NCBI RefSeq assembly: GCF_042686175.1
Contig: NZ_JBHUOR010000004.1
Location: forward strand, 1-9,805
DNA from: Kurthia populi
GTDB taxonomy: Bacteria > Bacillota > Bacilli > Bacillales_A > Planococcaceae
DNA: 9,805 nt
Direction of reading: 5' to 3'
The position numbers were made by a program, and so were the translations under genes. Below the pieces are notes generated by a model that saw only the letters and a list, made by a program, of their open reading frames with translations, was not told where the DNA came from and ran no database searches. This document shows, in pieces, positions 1 to 6,522 of the stretch (its first letter is position 1; each line of letters starts with the position of its first letter).

Positions 1-120
1 GCTAACTCCTCGGGTCATTTCGCTCTCTCCGACGTGACAAAAAGAGTCACTTGTCGAGAGCTATAAATGCCCATCGGAGTTAAACGAGCGCTTTCATCAC
101 TTATGGTTATCCGGATTCAG
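1..120 (-). repeat. Hairpin repeat unit 1 (left edge cut)
   Basis: By comparison with unit 2, the first two bases of this unit lie outside the window. Bases 1-103 are identical to 123-225 of unit 2; the first difference is in the linker (ATCACTTATGG here, ATCACTTAGTG there). This near-identity points to a recent duplication or to gene conversion. The minus strand is inferred from wobble pairs in units 3 and 4, not from this copy. Confidence 0.75.
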
Positions 121-240
121 GCGCTAACTCCTCGGGTCATTTCGCTCTCTCCGACGTGACAAAAAGAGTCACTTGTCGAGAGCTATAAATGCCCATCGGA
201 GTTAAACGAGCGCTTTCATCACTTAGTGTTATCCGGATTC
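121..240 (-). repeat. Hairpin repeat unit 2 (complete)
   Basis: Pairings read from the sequence are 121-125 with 209-213 (base stem), 126-131 with 198-203, 134-136 with 192-194 (GGG/CCC), 138-142 with 187-191 (CATTT/AAATG), 144-149 with 178-183 (GCTCTC/GAGAGC), and 156-160 with 168-172 (GTGAC/GTCAC) closing a 7-base loop. The bulge at 204-208 is AAACG. The linker at 214-240 contains the small inverted repeat CACTTAGTG and the palindrome ATCCGGAT. Confidence 0.8.
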
Positions 241-360
241 ATCGACTAGATTCTCGGGTCAAATCACTTCTTCCTACGTGGCTAGGCGCCACTTGTCAGA
301 AGCTTTATTTGCCCGTCGAATCTGAACGAGTCGATTCATCACTTAGTGTTATCCGGATTC
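241..360 (-). repeat. Hairpin repeat unit 3 (diverged stems, same fold)
   Basis: Pairings are 241-247 with 329-335, 248-253 with 318-323, 256-258 with 312-314, 260-264 with 307-311, 267-271 with 298-302, and 278-282 with 288-292 (GTGGC/GCCAC, loop TAGGC). The bulge at 324-328 is GAACG. A266 faces C303: this is a mismatch on the plus strand but a G-U wobble if the minus strand is the RNA. The equivalent pair is G-C in the other units. Confidence 0.8.
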
Positions 361-469
361 AAACACCAGTGCTTCGGGTCGTTTCGTTCCTTCCGACGCG
401 ACGAAGAACGCCGCTTGTCAGGAACTATAAACGCCCGTCAGCACTAAACGGTGTTTTCATCACTTATGA
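361..469 (-). repeat. Hairpin repeat unit 4 (array end, next to yfhP)
   Basis: Pairings are 361-366 with 451-456, 368-373 with 440-445, 376-378 with 434-436, 380-384 with 429-433, 386-391 with 420-425, and 398-402 with 410-414. A401 faces C411, again a plus-strand mismatch that becomes G-U on the minus strand. The terminal linker differs: it ends ATCACTTATGAT (459-470), itself an inverted repeat (ATCA/TGAT) that touches the yfhP stop codon. The TCCGGA part of the linker is missing on this side. Confidence 0.8.
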
Positions 470-1441
470 TTAAATTAATTTGCTTTGTAGTTTTTCTTCA
501 CTGAAGATCCAGCCTGTGTATGACCGAACGATGTTATACTCTTCATCGACATGTGCGACAGCTACGAATGGATATCGATTATTACTACGGTAGCGCAAAT
601 CGATGAGACGAATTTCTTGTAGGCCATTTTTTAGCATGCGCATCTCCCAGCGATAAATAGGCGAGAAGGACACGAAAGATTTAAAGTTTTCATCTTTTAA
701 GACTGCATCAAATAAAGGCGTTTTTGGTAATGGCTCAATTTTAAATTTATCGTAAATTGTGATGGAGCGGCCATATGCGCGTCCAACATAATGATGTGTT
801 TTGGAGTTTGCGGCTACACGATACTGTAAAAAGTAGCGTGTAGGTGATAAAATAACTTCTTCTGCATCGGGTACGGTATTTTCGACAGCGGTAATAACGG
901 CTCGGTGTAGCCAAATGCGTACGAGGTAATAGCCGATAAGGACGATATAGAGTGTTGTCATCGTCGGAACGGGTGGGGCACCGAACGCCCATGCGGCAAT
1001 CGCCACAACATGTAAGCCGAAGATAATCGGGTCAAATGTGTTGATGATGCCCAGCGCAACCCATTTTTTGGAGAATGGGCGCACTGCCTGGGTTCCGTAC
1101 GCATTAAAAATGTCGACAAACACGTGAAGCCCGACTGCACCGAATGCCCAAATCCATACGTGGAGGGCATCTGCAGAAGGGAATAATAAATGCAGAACAA
1201 GTGTAATAAGCAACGGCCATATAATAACGGCCGGAATGGAATGCGTAATACCGCGGTGATGGCGAATATAAACGGCGTTATTGCGTAATTTCAAAATGGT
1301 GTCGATATCGGGTGCTTGTGAGCCGAGGATAATCCCGGTTGCAACGGCTGCAAATGTTGCAGGATGCGATGCGACGACAGGGTCCGCTAGCGCAAGTCCA
1401 CTGATGGCGACACTCATAACTAAGTGTGTACCTGTATCCAA
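470..1441 (-). CDS. yfhP: YfhP-like membrane metal-dependent hydrolase (YdjM/DUF457 family)
   Basis: Integral membrane protein of 323 aa in the YdjM/YfhP family of predicted metal-dependent hydrolases; the substrate is unknown. Visible motifs are the N-terminal MDTGTHLVMS, GSQAPDID at about 40-47, HHRGITHS at about 61-68, and LHVFVDIFNAYGTQ at about 105-118. These His and Asp residues are the expected metal ligands. Hydrophobic segments lie at about 8-40, 69-88, 93-115, 136-155 and 160-177, followed by a soluble C-terminal domain of about 140 residues. The start is TTG at 1441, eight bases after AAGGAG (1450-1455). It diverges from mutY, as in B. subtilis, where I recall YfhP being proposed to repress neighbouring genes including mutY; treat that as unverified. 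No terminator follows: the hairpin array begins right after the stop, so transcription probably continues into it. Confidence 0.9.
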   Translation of the reverse strand: MDTGTHLVMSVAISGLALADPVVASHPATFAAVATGIILGSQAPDIDTILKLRNNAVYIRHHRGITHSIPAVIIWPLLITLVLHLLFPSADALHVWIWAFGAVGLHVFVDIFNAYGTQAVRPFSKKWVALGIINTFDPIIFGLHVVAIAAWAFGAPPVPTMTTLYIVLIGYYLVRIWLHRAVITAVENTVPDAEEVILSPTRYFLQYRVAANSKTHHYVGRAYGRSITIYDKFKIEPLPKTPLFDAVLKDENFKSFVSFSPIYRWEMRMLKNGLQEIRLIDLRYRSNNRYPFVAVAHVDEEYNIVRSYTGWIFSEEKLQSKLI

Positions 1442-1539
1442 AAAATCAGCTCCTTAGTGCCAATTTCAATCATTACATTAGAGTTCTATTTTACAATATT
1501 TTACTCGTTTCTACGAGCAATAAATGAGGGGGAAACGAT
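1442..1539. promoter_or_regulatory. Divergent yfhP/mutY intergenic region
   Basis: The 98 bases between two TTG-initiated divergent genes must hold both promoters. For mutY, TACAAT at 1492-1497 is the best -10 candidate, with no good -35. It is followed by a small inverted repeat, CTCGT-TTCT-ACGAG (1504-1517), which would sit at the extreme 5' end of the mutY mRNA or act as a protein site. The mutY ribosome binding site is GAGGGGG at 1526-1532. No convincing minus-strand promoter was found for yfhP. Confidence 0.35.
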
Positions 1540-2604
1540 TTGTATCGTTATACGAAACAATTTCAAAAAGCACTTGTTGAATGGTTTAACCGTGAAAAAC
1601 GAGACTTGCCGTGGCGTCATACGACCGACCCATATAAAATCTGGGTTTCAGAAGTAATGCTACAGCAAACACGTGTTGATACGGTCATTCCATACTACGA
1701 AAATTTCTTAGAAAAGTTCCCGACAGCACAAGCACTAGCTGATGCCAATGAGGAATTTCTCTTGAAGCAATGGGAGGGCCTTGGCTATTATTCACGCGTC
1801 CGTAATTTACAAGCGGGTGTACGAGAGGTAGTCGAAAATTATGGCGGTGTTGTACCAAAGACCCGCGAAGAAATTTCAACATTAAAGGGCGTCGGTCCAT
1901 ACACAGCAGGGGCTGTACTCAGTATTGCCTATGGTGTGCCAGAGCATGCAGTCGATGGCAATGTCATGCGTGTATTAAGTCGTGTCTTAATGATTGATGA
2001 GGATATTGCGCTACCGAAAACGAAAAAAACATTTGAACGCGCGGTCATGGAGCTCATTGACTATGATAATCCATCTGCTTTTAATCAAGGATTAATGGAG
2101 CTCGGGGCGATGGTTTGCACACCGACATCACCAAGCTGTCTACTTTGTCCGGTGCGCGATTATTGTACAGCCTTTCATGAAGGGGAGCCGGAAAAACTGC
2201 CGGTGAAGACGAAAAAAGTGAAAACGAAAAAAATTCCGTATGATGTGTTTATCGTCGAGGACGAACAGGGACGTATTTTAATGGAGCAACGTCCAGAAAC
2301 AGGCCTACTTGCGAATATGTGGCAGTTCCCGATGGTCGAAGTGAAGAAAGAGGTTGTGACGGATAGCGTTATGGCGGAATTGTATCATTTTGAACTTGCT
2401 GGTAAAGATCATTTAATGCCACTAAAACATGTATTTTCACATCTTGTGTGGCAGATGGATGGCTATATACTACGTGCAACTGATGTAGAAGAACCGCCAG
2501 AACGTGCGGCGTGGTTGACGCTAGACGAGGTTGAAAAATTACCGCTTTCTGTATCGATGCAGAAATTTTTAGCACAATATCGTATTGAACGCCAAAAATT
2601 GTAA
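1540..2604 (+). CDS. mutY: A/G-specific adenine DNA glycosylase MutY
   Basis: Base-excision repair glycosylase that removes adenine mispaired with 8-oxoguanine; also named yfhQ in B. subtilis. The 354-aa length is normal. The N-terminal catalytic domain has SEVMLQQTRV with catalytic Glu38, the helix-hairpin-helix LKGVGPYTAG (115-124) and the catalytic Asp139 in VDGNVMRV. The 4Fe-4S cluster motif is intact: Cys193, Cys200, Cys203 and Cys209 (C-x6-C-x2-C-x5-C). A lysine-rich linker (about 221-231) leads to the C-terminal NUDIX-like domain (about 232-350) that recognises 8-oxoG; FSHLVWQMDGY there matches the family. The start is TTG at 1540, about seven bases after GAGGGGG. No clear terminator lies between mutY and ntdP. 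Confidence 0.97.
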   Translation: MYRYTKQFQKALVEWFNREKRDLPWRHTTDPYKIWVSEVMLQQTRVDTVIPYYENFLEKFPTAQALADANEEFLLKQWEGLGYYSRVRNLQAGVREVVENYGGVVPKTREEISTLKGVGPYTAGAVLSIAYGVPEHAVDGNVMRVLSRVLMIDEDIALPKTKKTFERAVMELIDYDNPSAFNQGLMELGAMVCTPTSPSCLLCPVRDYCTAFHEGEPEKLPVKTKKVKTKKIPYDVFIVEDEQGRILMEQRPETGLLANMWQFPMVEVKKEVVTDSVMAELYHFELAGKDHLMPLKHVFSHLVWQMDGYILRATDVEEPPERAAWLTLDEVEKLPLSVSMQKFLAQYRIERQKL

Positions 2605-2642
2605 AAAATTCAATGGATTTTCGGGATAATCGCAGTTTTTAA

Positions 2643-2672
2643 CTACACCTTTGTTTGTAGGATTGTTATAAT
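2643..2672 (+). promoter_or_regulatory. ntdP promoter (extended -10)
   Basis: TGTTATAAT at 2664-2672 is a perfect -10 with the TG extension. The -35 position (2644-2649, TACACC) is poor, which is usual for extended -10 promoters. A short inverted repeat, CTACA (2643-2647) and TGTAG (2656-2660), covers the -35 zone and could be an operator, though it is short enough to be chance. The promoter lies 48 bases before the chosen ATG. Confidence 0.6.
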
Positions 2673-2719
2673 GTTACAAAAGCACTTTTTTATGAGTGCT
2701 TACAAAGGTGGGGCTTGTA

Positions 2720-3289
2720 ATGGCGATTCCAGCAGTAGGGGAAATCGTACAAATACATAGTTATAAGCACAATGGCCGCATTCACCGCGTATGGCAAGAA
2801 ACGATGGTACTAAAAAGTACAAATAAAGTGATCATCGGAGCAAATGAACGCACACTCGTTACCGAATCGGATGGCCGAACATGGTTGACGAGGGAGCCTT
2901 CAATTACGTATTTTCATTCGGAATTGTGGTATAACATTATTTGTATGCTAAGAGAAGATGGCGTTTATTATTATTGTAATATGAGTTCGCCGTTTGTATT
3001 CGATCACAACGCAATAAAATATATTGATTATGATTTAGATGTTAAGGTCTTTCCAGATATGTCGTATACACTTCTTGATGAGGATGAGTACGAAGAGCAT
3101 CGCCAATTGATGAATTACCCACAAGTTATCGATAGTATTTTAAAAGCAAATTTACAAAAGCTAATCCAGTGGGTGGAACAACGTCGTGGTCCATTTGCGC
3201 CTGACTTCATTGAAGCATGGACAAATCGCTTTAAGTTCCAACGCCAATTAAACGATGAAAAAAAGCAACAAAATCCAGAACATGATTAA
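2720..3289 (+). CDS. ntdP: Nucleoside tri-/diphosphatase NtdP (DUF402, YgaC)
   Basis: Soluble phosphatase of the DUF402/FomD-like barrel family that hydrolyses nucleoside tri- and diphosphates in B. subtilis (formerly YgaC). The 189-aa protein carries the family's conserved stretches: GEIVQIHSYKHNGRIHRVW (7-25), ANERTLVTESDGRTW (41-55), GVYYYCNMSSPF (81-92), IKYIDYDLDVKVFPDM (99-114), LLDEDEYEEH (118-127) and RRGPFAPDF. The Asp and Glu cluster there is the likely metal site. The frame stays open upstream to a GTG at 2696, but ATG 2720 is chosen because AAAGGTGGGG (2704-2713) sits seven bases before it and because homologues begin at this point (GEKVQIHSYKHNG in B. subtilis, from memory). It is monocistronic, with a strong terminator downstream. 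Confidence 0.95.
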   Translation: MAIPAVGEIVQIHSYKHNGRIHRVWQETMVLKSTNKVIIGANERTLVTESDGRTWLTREPSITYFHSELWYNIICMLREDGVYYYCNMSSPFVFDHNAIKYIDYDLDVKVFPDMSYTLLDEDEYEEHRQLMNYPQVIDSILKANLQKLIQWVEQRRGPFAPDFIEAWTNRFKFQRQLNDEKKQQNPEHD

Positions 3290-3310
3290 CACCATAAGCT
3301 GTTTTGGTGG

Positions 3311-3357
3311 AAAAAAGGAGCTGTCTCACACGGTGGGACCGTTCCTTTTTTGTTTTT
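3311..3357 (+). terminator. Rho-independent terminator of ntdP
   Basis: GGAGCTGTCTCAC (3317-3329) pairs with GTGGGACCGTTCC (3333-3345) over 13 positions with one mismatch and two G-U pairs, loop ACG. It is flanked by six A on the left and TTTTTTGTTTTT on the right, and lies 27 bases after the ntdP stop codon. Confidence 0.93.
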
Positions 3358-3391
3358 CTGAGTCGATTTAGTAAAAAAATCCATGGATATA

Positions 3392-3400
3392 TGCTACAAT
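3392..3400 (+). promoter_or_regulatory. ygaD promoter (extended -10)
   Basis: TGCTACAAT is a good extended -10 element 36 bases upstream of the ygaD ATG and after the ntdP terminator. No matching -35 is visible at the usual distance. The ygaD ribosome binding site is AAAGGA at 3419-3424. Confidence 0.55.
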
Positions 3401-3435
3401 GAATCTCGCATTTTTGACGAAAGGATCTGAAGCGC

Positions 3436-5181
3436 ATGGGCAGTATGAAGCGTTACATGCAGTTCGTTTGGCCATATAAATGGGATATCGTCATTACGTT
3501 TTTAATCGGGGTTGTGAAGTTCTTAATTCCGATGGCGACACCGTTTATCATGAAGATTGTTATCGATGATATTATCGGTGCCGATGAGCTAACGAAAGCA
3601 CAACAAATGGAAGGTCTCGCGTGGTGTATTGGCATTGTTGCTATTTTATTCTTTGTTATCCGCCCACCTGTCGAGTTTTTCCGTCAATATTTTGCACAGC
3701 GTGTCAGCAACCGTATTTTGTACGATATCCGTACGAAGTTGTATGCGCACCTGCAAAAGCTAGGATTAAAGTTTTATTCAAATAACCGTGTCGGCGATGT
3801 CATTTCTCGTACGATTAATGATGTTGAACAAACGAAAGAATTCGTCATGACGGGGTTAATGAATATTTGGATTGACCTTGTAACGGTCGTTATTGCGATT
3901 GGTATCATGATGATGCTTGATGTGAAGTTAACACTGATTACATTAATTGCACTACCGTTTTATATGATTAGTGTAAAATATTTCTTTACAAAATTACGTG
4001 CGTTAACACGTGAACGTTCAAAAGCATTAGCTGGTGTACAAAGCTATTTACATGAGCGTGTGCAAGGCATGAATATTATTAAAAGCTTTACGCTTGAAAA
4101 ACATGAGCAAGGCATCTTTGCTGAAACAAACGGCAATTTCTTAAATAAAGCTTTAGCTCAAACGCGCTGGAATGCCTATACATTCGCGGTCGTGAATACG
4201 ATTACGGGATTAGCGCCAGTCGCGGTACTTGGTTATGCCGGGTATCATGTGATTCAAGGTAATATTACGATTGGTACGATGGCCGCATTTATCGGTTATA
4301 TCGATATGCTGTACAACCCACTTCGTCGTTTAGTGAATTCATCGACAACACTGACACAGTCGGTTGCCTCAATGGATCGTATGTTTGAATTATTTGATGA
4401 AAAATATGATATTGAAAATAAAGCTGACGCCATTGCACTCCCTCCTGTAAAAGGGCAGGTTACCTTTAATGATGTGTCGTTCCGCTATAACGATGAGGGG
4501 CGTAATGTGCTAAGTAATATTGACTTCTCGATTCAGCCAGGACAAACGGCGGCATTCGTCGGCATGAGTGGTGGCGGGAAATCAACGATTATTAGCTTGA
4601 TTCCACGTTTTTACGATGTCCTCTCAGGTAGCATTAAAATCGATGGGCATGATGTACGTGATGTGACGCTTGAAACATTACGTGGTCAAATCGGTATTGT
4701 GCAGCAGGAAAATATTTTATTTAGTGACTCTGTACGTGAAAATATTTTAATGGGGAATCCTTTTGCAACGGATGAAGATATGATTGCGGCCGCAAAAGCT
4801 GCAAATGCACATGACTTCATTATGAATTTACCAGGGGGCTATGATACGCCAGTTGGGGAACGCGGTGTGAAATTATCAGGGGGACAAAAGCAGCGTGTAG
4901 CGATTGCGCGTGTATTCCTTAAAAACCCGCCGATTTTAATTTTAGACGAAGCGACCTCAGCGCTTGATCTAGAGAGTGAGGCATTGATTCAAGAATCACT
5001 CGACCGTTTGGCGCATAATCGTACGACTTTAATTGTGGCGCACCGTTTATCAACGATTACACATGCAGACCAAATTATTGTGATTGACCACGGGGAATTA
5101 AAAGAACGTGGTACTCATGCAGAGCTAATGAGTAAACCAGGAATTTATCATGATTTATTCAATGTTCAAAAATTAGATTAA
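3436..5181 (+). CDS. ygaD: ABC exporter, fused membrane and ATPase domains (YgaD, MsbA/multidrug type)
   Basis: Half-size ABC exporter of 581 aa, expected to work as a homodimer in the cytoplasmic membrane; the substrate is unknown. The N-terminal transmembrane domain (about 1-320) has six hydrophobic segments, e.g. about 13-35, 60-75, 140-160 and 250-285. The nucleotide-binding domain follows, with Walker A GMSGGGKST (376-384), a Q-loop around 423-424 (VQQENILFSDSV), signature LSGGQKQR (480-487), Walker B ILILDEATSALD (from 500, catalytic Glu505) and switch His536 in VAHRLST. All ATPase motifs are intact. ATG 3436 is used because AAAGGA lies 11 bases before it; the next in-frame ATG (3445) would be too far away. 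It is a single-gene unit between two terminators. The ygaD name rests on position and family type rather than on a diagnostic motif. Confidence 0.93.
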   Translation: MGSMKRYMQFVWPYKWDIVITFLIGVVKFLIPMATPFIMKIVIDDIIGADELTKAQQMEGLAWCIGIVAILFFVIRPPVEFFRQYFAQRVSNRILYDIRTKLYAHLQKLGLKFYSNNRVGDVISRTINDVEQTKEFVMTGLMNIWIDLVTVVIAIGIMMMLDVKLTLITLIALPFYMISVKYFFTKLRALTRERSKALAGVQSYLHERVQGMNIIKSFTLEKHEQGIFAETNGNFLNKALAQTRWNAYTFAVVNTITGLAPVAVLGYAGYHVIQGNITIGTMAAFIGYIDMLYNPLRRLVNSSTTLTQSVASMDRMFELFDEKYDIENKADAIALPPVKGQVTFNDVSFRYNDEGRNVLSNIDFSIQPGQTAAFVGMSGGGKSTIISLIPRFYDVLSGSIKIDGHDVRDVTLETLRGQIGIVQQENILFSDSVRENILMGNPFATDEDMIAAAKAANAHDFIMNLPGGYDTPVGERGVKLSGGQKQRVAIARVFLKNPPILILDEATSALDLESEALIQESLDRLAHNRTTLIVAHRLSTITHADQIIVIDHGELKERGTHAELMSKPGIYHDLFNVQKLD

Positions 5182-5234
5182 AAAAAGAGACTGGTACAAA
5201 GCACGTCATTTTTCTTTTTTTAGTGTTTAAAACG

Positions 5235-5272
5235 AAAAACCGGAACCGCGCCACCGCGCGATTCCGGTTTTT
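5235..5272. terminator. Bidirectional terminator between ygaD and ygaE
   Basis: AAAAACCGGAA (5235-5245) pairs perfectly with TTCCGGTTTTT (5262-5272). Above one C-A mismatch, a further five-pair GC helix (CGCGC/GCGCG) closes a CACC loop. An A tract on the left and a T tract on the right let it stop transcription from both convergent genes. A weaker A/T-rich inverted repeat (about 5182-5221) precedes it on the ygaD side. Confidence 0.93.
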
Positions 5273-5311
5273 CTTATGCTCATAGGAGCGGTTGTTTTTA
5301 AGCTTCTTTAA

Positions 5312-6418
5312 TTACAAAATATTATCTTCATCACGTTCAGTTAATAATTCACTTGAATGATATGCCTGATATGCCGTAATAAGTGTATCGAGATGCTCTA
5401 AATTTTCTTCATAATCTAAAATACGAGATAAAATGTGAAGCAGGTGATAGCTTGAAAATTCCTCATCACCCTCTCGCTCATGCTGCTCGATGACATAGTC
5501 TGCGAATATATCCATGATTTCATTACGTTGTAAAAATTCATCCTGGCCAATCCAGGTCGTATGATGCGACTTTAGCTTACCAGTGTATTTTAAAAATAGT
5601 TGCTCATGGTAAGTAGATAAGAAGTCGAGGCGCTCCTGAATCATAATATGGAAGCGTTCGGGCATATTCGCAAGTTCATTTTCATGAATGAACAGACGAT
5701 TTAGCGTTTCTAAACTTTTATTCGTTGTAATCAGCATTTGACGATAAATGACGAGTTTACGCTTTTTGGCGAACAACGCCTTTTTCGTATACGTACGTTC
5801 TTCTTTATAAAGTGCATAAATTTGGTCGAGCTTTTTTTGATGATCACGTAATGTACGCACGGATTGCTTTGTCGATGTATGCTCGGATGCTTGGCGCACA
5901 GCAAGGCGTATCCAACGTGTAATGTCATCTTGTAAATATTTTGTTGAGGCAAATAACCGTGTTTCATATTTGGGTGGTAGGAATACAAGGTTGACGATAA
6001 AGGCAGCAAGCACCCCAATCATCACCGTTGTGAAACGAATGACTGCGAATAATAAAAATTCATCAAAGGCTTCGATTTTTTGACCTTCCATAATAACGAT
6101 GACGGTCACAAGTGCTAATGAGACACTGCTGGTCAACTTTAATTTCATCATGATTAATAGTGTTACGATAACGGCAAAGCCAGCAACGACTGGTTCTACC
6201 CCAAAAATGGACGCGAACACAACTGCGCTGACAGCTCCAATAACATTCCCTTGTATTTGCTCGATAATTGTTTTATACGAGCGATAAATTGATGGCTGAA
6301 TCGCAAAAATAGCGGCGATACCAGCGAATATAGGTGATGGCAAGTGGAGCCATTCAGCTAAATAAAAGGCGAAGACGATGGCAACGCCGGTTTTTAATAT
6401 ACGGGCACCTAATTTCAT
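5312..6418 (-). CDS. ygaE: Aromatic acid exporter family (ArAE_1) membrane protein YgaE
   Basis: Membrane protein of 368 aa resembling the ArAE/YgaE (UPF0421) family; transport of aromatic acids is inferred from the family name only. The N-terminal half has about six hydrophobic segments (about 11-24, 29-41, 58-73, 77-91, 98-112, 121-146) with the family's QPSIYRSYKTIIEQIQGNVIG region at 41-61. From LPPKYE (147) onward the protein is charged and helical, probably cytosolic, matching the ArAE C-terminal domain. The frame is open to a TTG at 6448, but that codon lies inside the -10 box of a good promoter. ATG 6418 is therefore chosen, giving MKLGARILKTG; its ribosome binding site GAGAGG is about 14 bases upstream, slightly far. 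It is convergent with ygaD and divergent from bcp. Confidence 0.88.
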   Translation of the reverse strand: MKLGARILKTGVAIVFAFYLAEWLHLPSPIFAGIAAIFAIQPSIYRSYKTIIEQIQGNVIGAVSAVVFASIFGVEPVVAGFAVIVTLLIMMKLKLTSSVSLALVTVIVIMEGQKIEAFDEFLLFAVIRFTTVMIGVLAAFIVNLVFLPPKYETRLFASTKYLQDDITRWIRLAVRQASEHTSTKQSVRTLRDHQKKLDQIYALYKEERTYTKKALFAKKRKLVIYRQMLITTNKSLETLNRLFIHENELANMPERFHIMIQERLDFLSTYHEQLFLKYTGKLKSHHTTWIGQDEFLQRNEIMDIFADYVIEQHEREGDEEFSSYHLLHILSRILDYEENLEHLDTLITAYQAYHSSELLTERDEDNIL

Positions 6419-6446
6419 TGTTGAAATGGCAACCTCTCTTTCATTC

Positions 6447-6474
6447 AATATAGTTGTACTTTAACATGTTTCAA
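6447..6474 (-). promoter_or_regulatory. ygaE promoter
   Basis: Read on the minus strand, TTGAAA (6469-6474), a 16-base spacer and TATATT (6447-6452) form a good housekeeping promoter. Transcription should start near 6440, just before the GAGAGG ribosome binding site. This excludes the upstream TTG at 6448 as a start codon. Confidence 0.65.
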
Positions 6475-6492
6475 GCATTGCTTAAAGGAACT

Positions 6493-6501
6493 TGTTACAA
6501 T
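6493..6501 (+). promoter_or_regulatory. bcp operon promoter (extended -10)
   Basis: TGTTACAAT is an extended -10 element 21 bases before the bcp ATG, implying a very short leader that begins at the AAAAGGGGG ribosome binding site. Its -35 zone overlaps the -35 of the divergent ygaE promoter, so the two promoters may interfere with each other. Confidence 0.5.
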
Positions 6502-6522
6502 AAAGAAAAGGGGGTTTTTAAT

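Larger units (their letters stand above)
1..469. repeat. Tandem array of four ~120-bp hairpin units (structured-RNA-like)
   Basis: This gene-free stretch consists of four tandem units at about 120-122 bp spacing; the marker TCGGGTC starts at 10, 132, 254 and 374. Each unit folds into one long interrupted hairpin, followed by a linker containing ATCACTTA and, in units 1-3, TTATCCGGATTCA. The outer stems have different sequences in units 2, 3 and 4 but always pair: GCGCT/AGCGC, TCGACT/AGTCGA, AAACAC/GTGTTT for the base, and AACTCC/GGAGTT, AGATTC/GAATCT, AGTGCT/AGCACT for the next helix. Constant sequence lies in bulges and internal loops: AACG, TCGGGTC against GCCC(A/G)TC, and TCC(G/T)AC against TTGTC. 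Compensatory stem changes with conserved loops are the signature of a selected structure, most likely RNA. The array runs off the left edge of the window and ends one base before the yfhP stop codon. The family is not recognised. Confidence 0.85.

Noticed and set aside
1..469. CRISPR array
   Set aside because: Units are ~120 bp hairpins in direct contact, with no short repeats separated by unique 30-40 bp spacers.
1..469. Integron attC sites (GCTAACTCC ... GGAGTTAAAC looks similar)
   Set aside because: In units 3 and 4 those stem sequences change completely, whereas attC sites keep fixed core bases (GTT/AAC), and no gene cassettes lie between the units.
189..473. Open frame of 94 codons on the plus strand across repeat units 2-4
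   Set aside because: It is a translation of the tandem repeat. The unit structure and compensatory changes lie at the RNA level, there is no ribosome binding site, and it overlaps the end of yfhP.
747..1200. Other-frame open frames inside yfhP, and similar frames inside mutY, ygaE and bcp
   Set aside because: They lie within well-supported genes and show no family motifs, no ribosome binding site and unnatural composition.
2696..2719. GTG start for ntdP at 2696
   Set aside because: No ribosome binding site precedes it. The AAAGGTGGGG site lies downstream and fits ATG 2720, which also matches the family's N terminus.
5182..5221. Separate terminator immediately after ygaD
   Set aside because: Only an A/T-rich inverted repeat with a weak GAC/GTC core; the strong hairpin at 5235-5272 is sufficient.
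6419..6448. TTG start for ygaE at 6448
   Set aside because: The codon overlaps the -10 of a good minus-strand promoter and has no ribosome binding site, so it should not be in the mRNA.
6496..6510. PerR box at the bcp promoter
   Set aside because: Only about 10 of 14 positions match, and most of the match is the -10 element itself.
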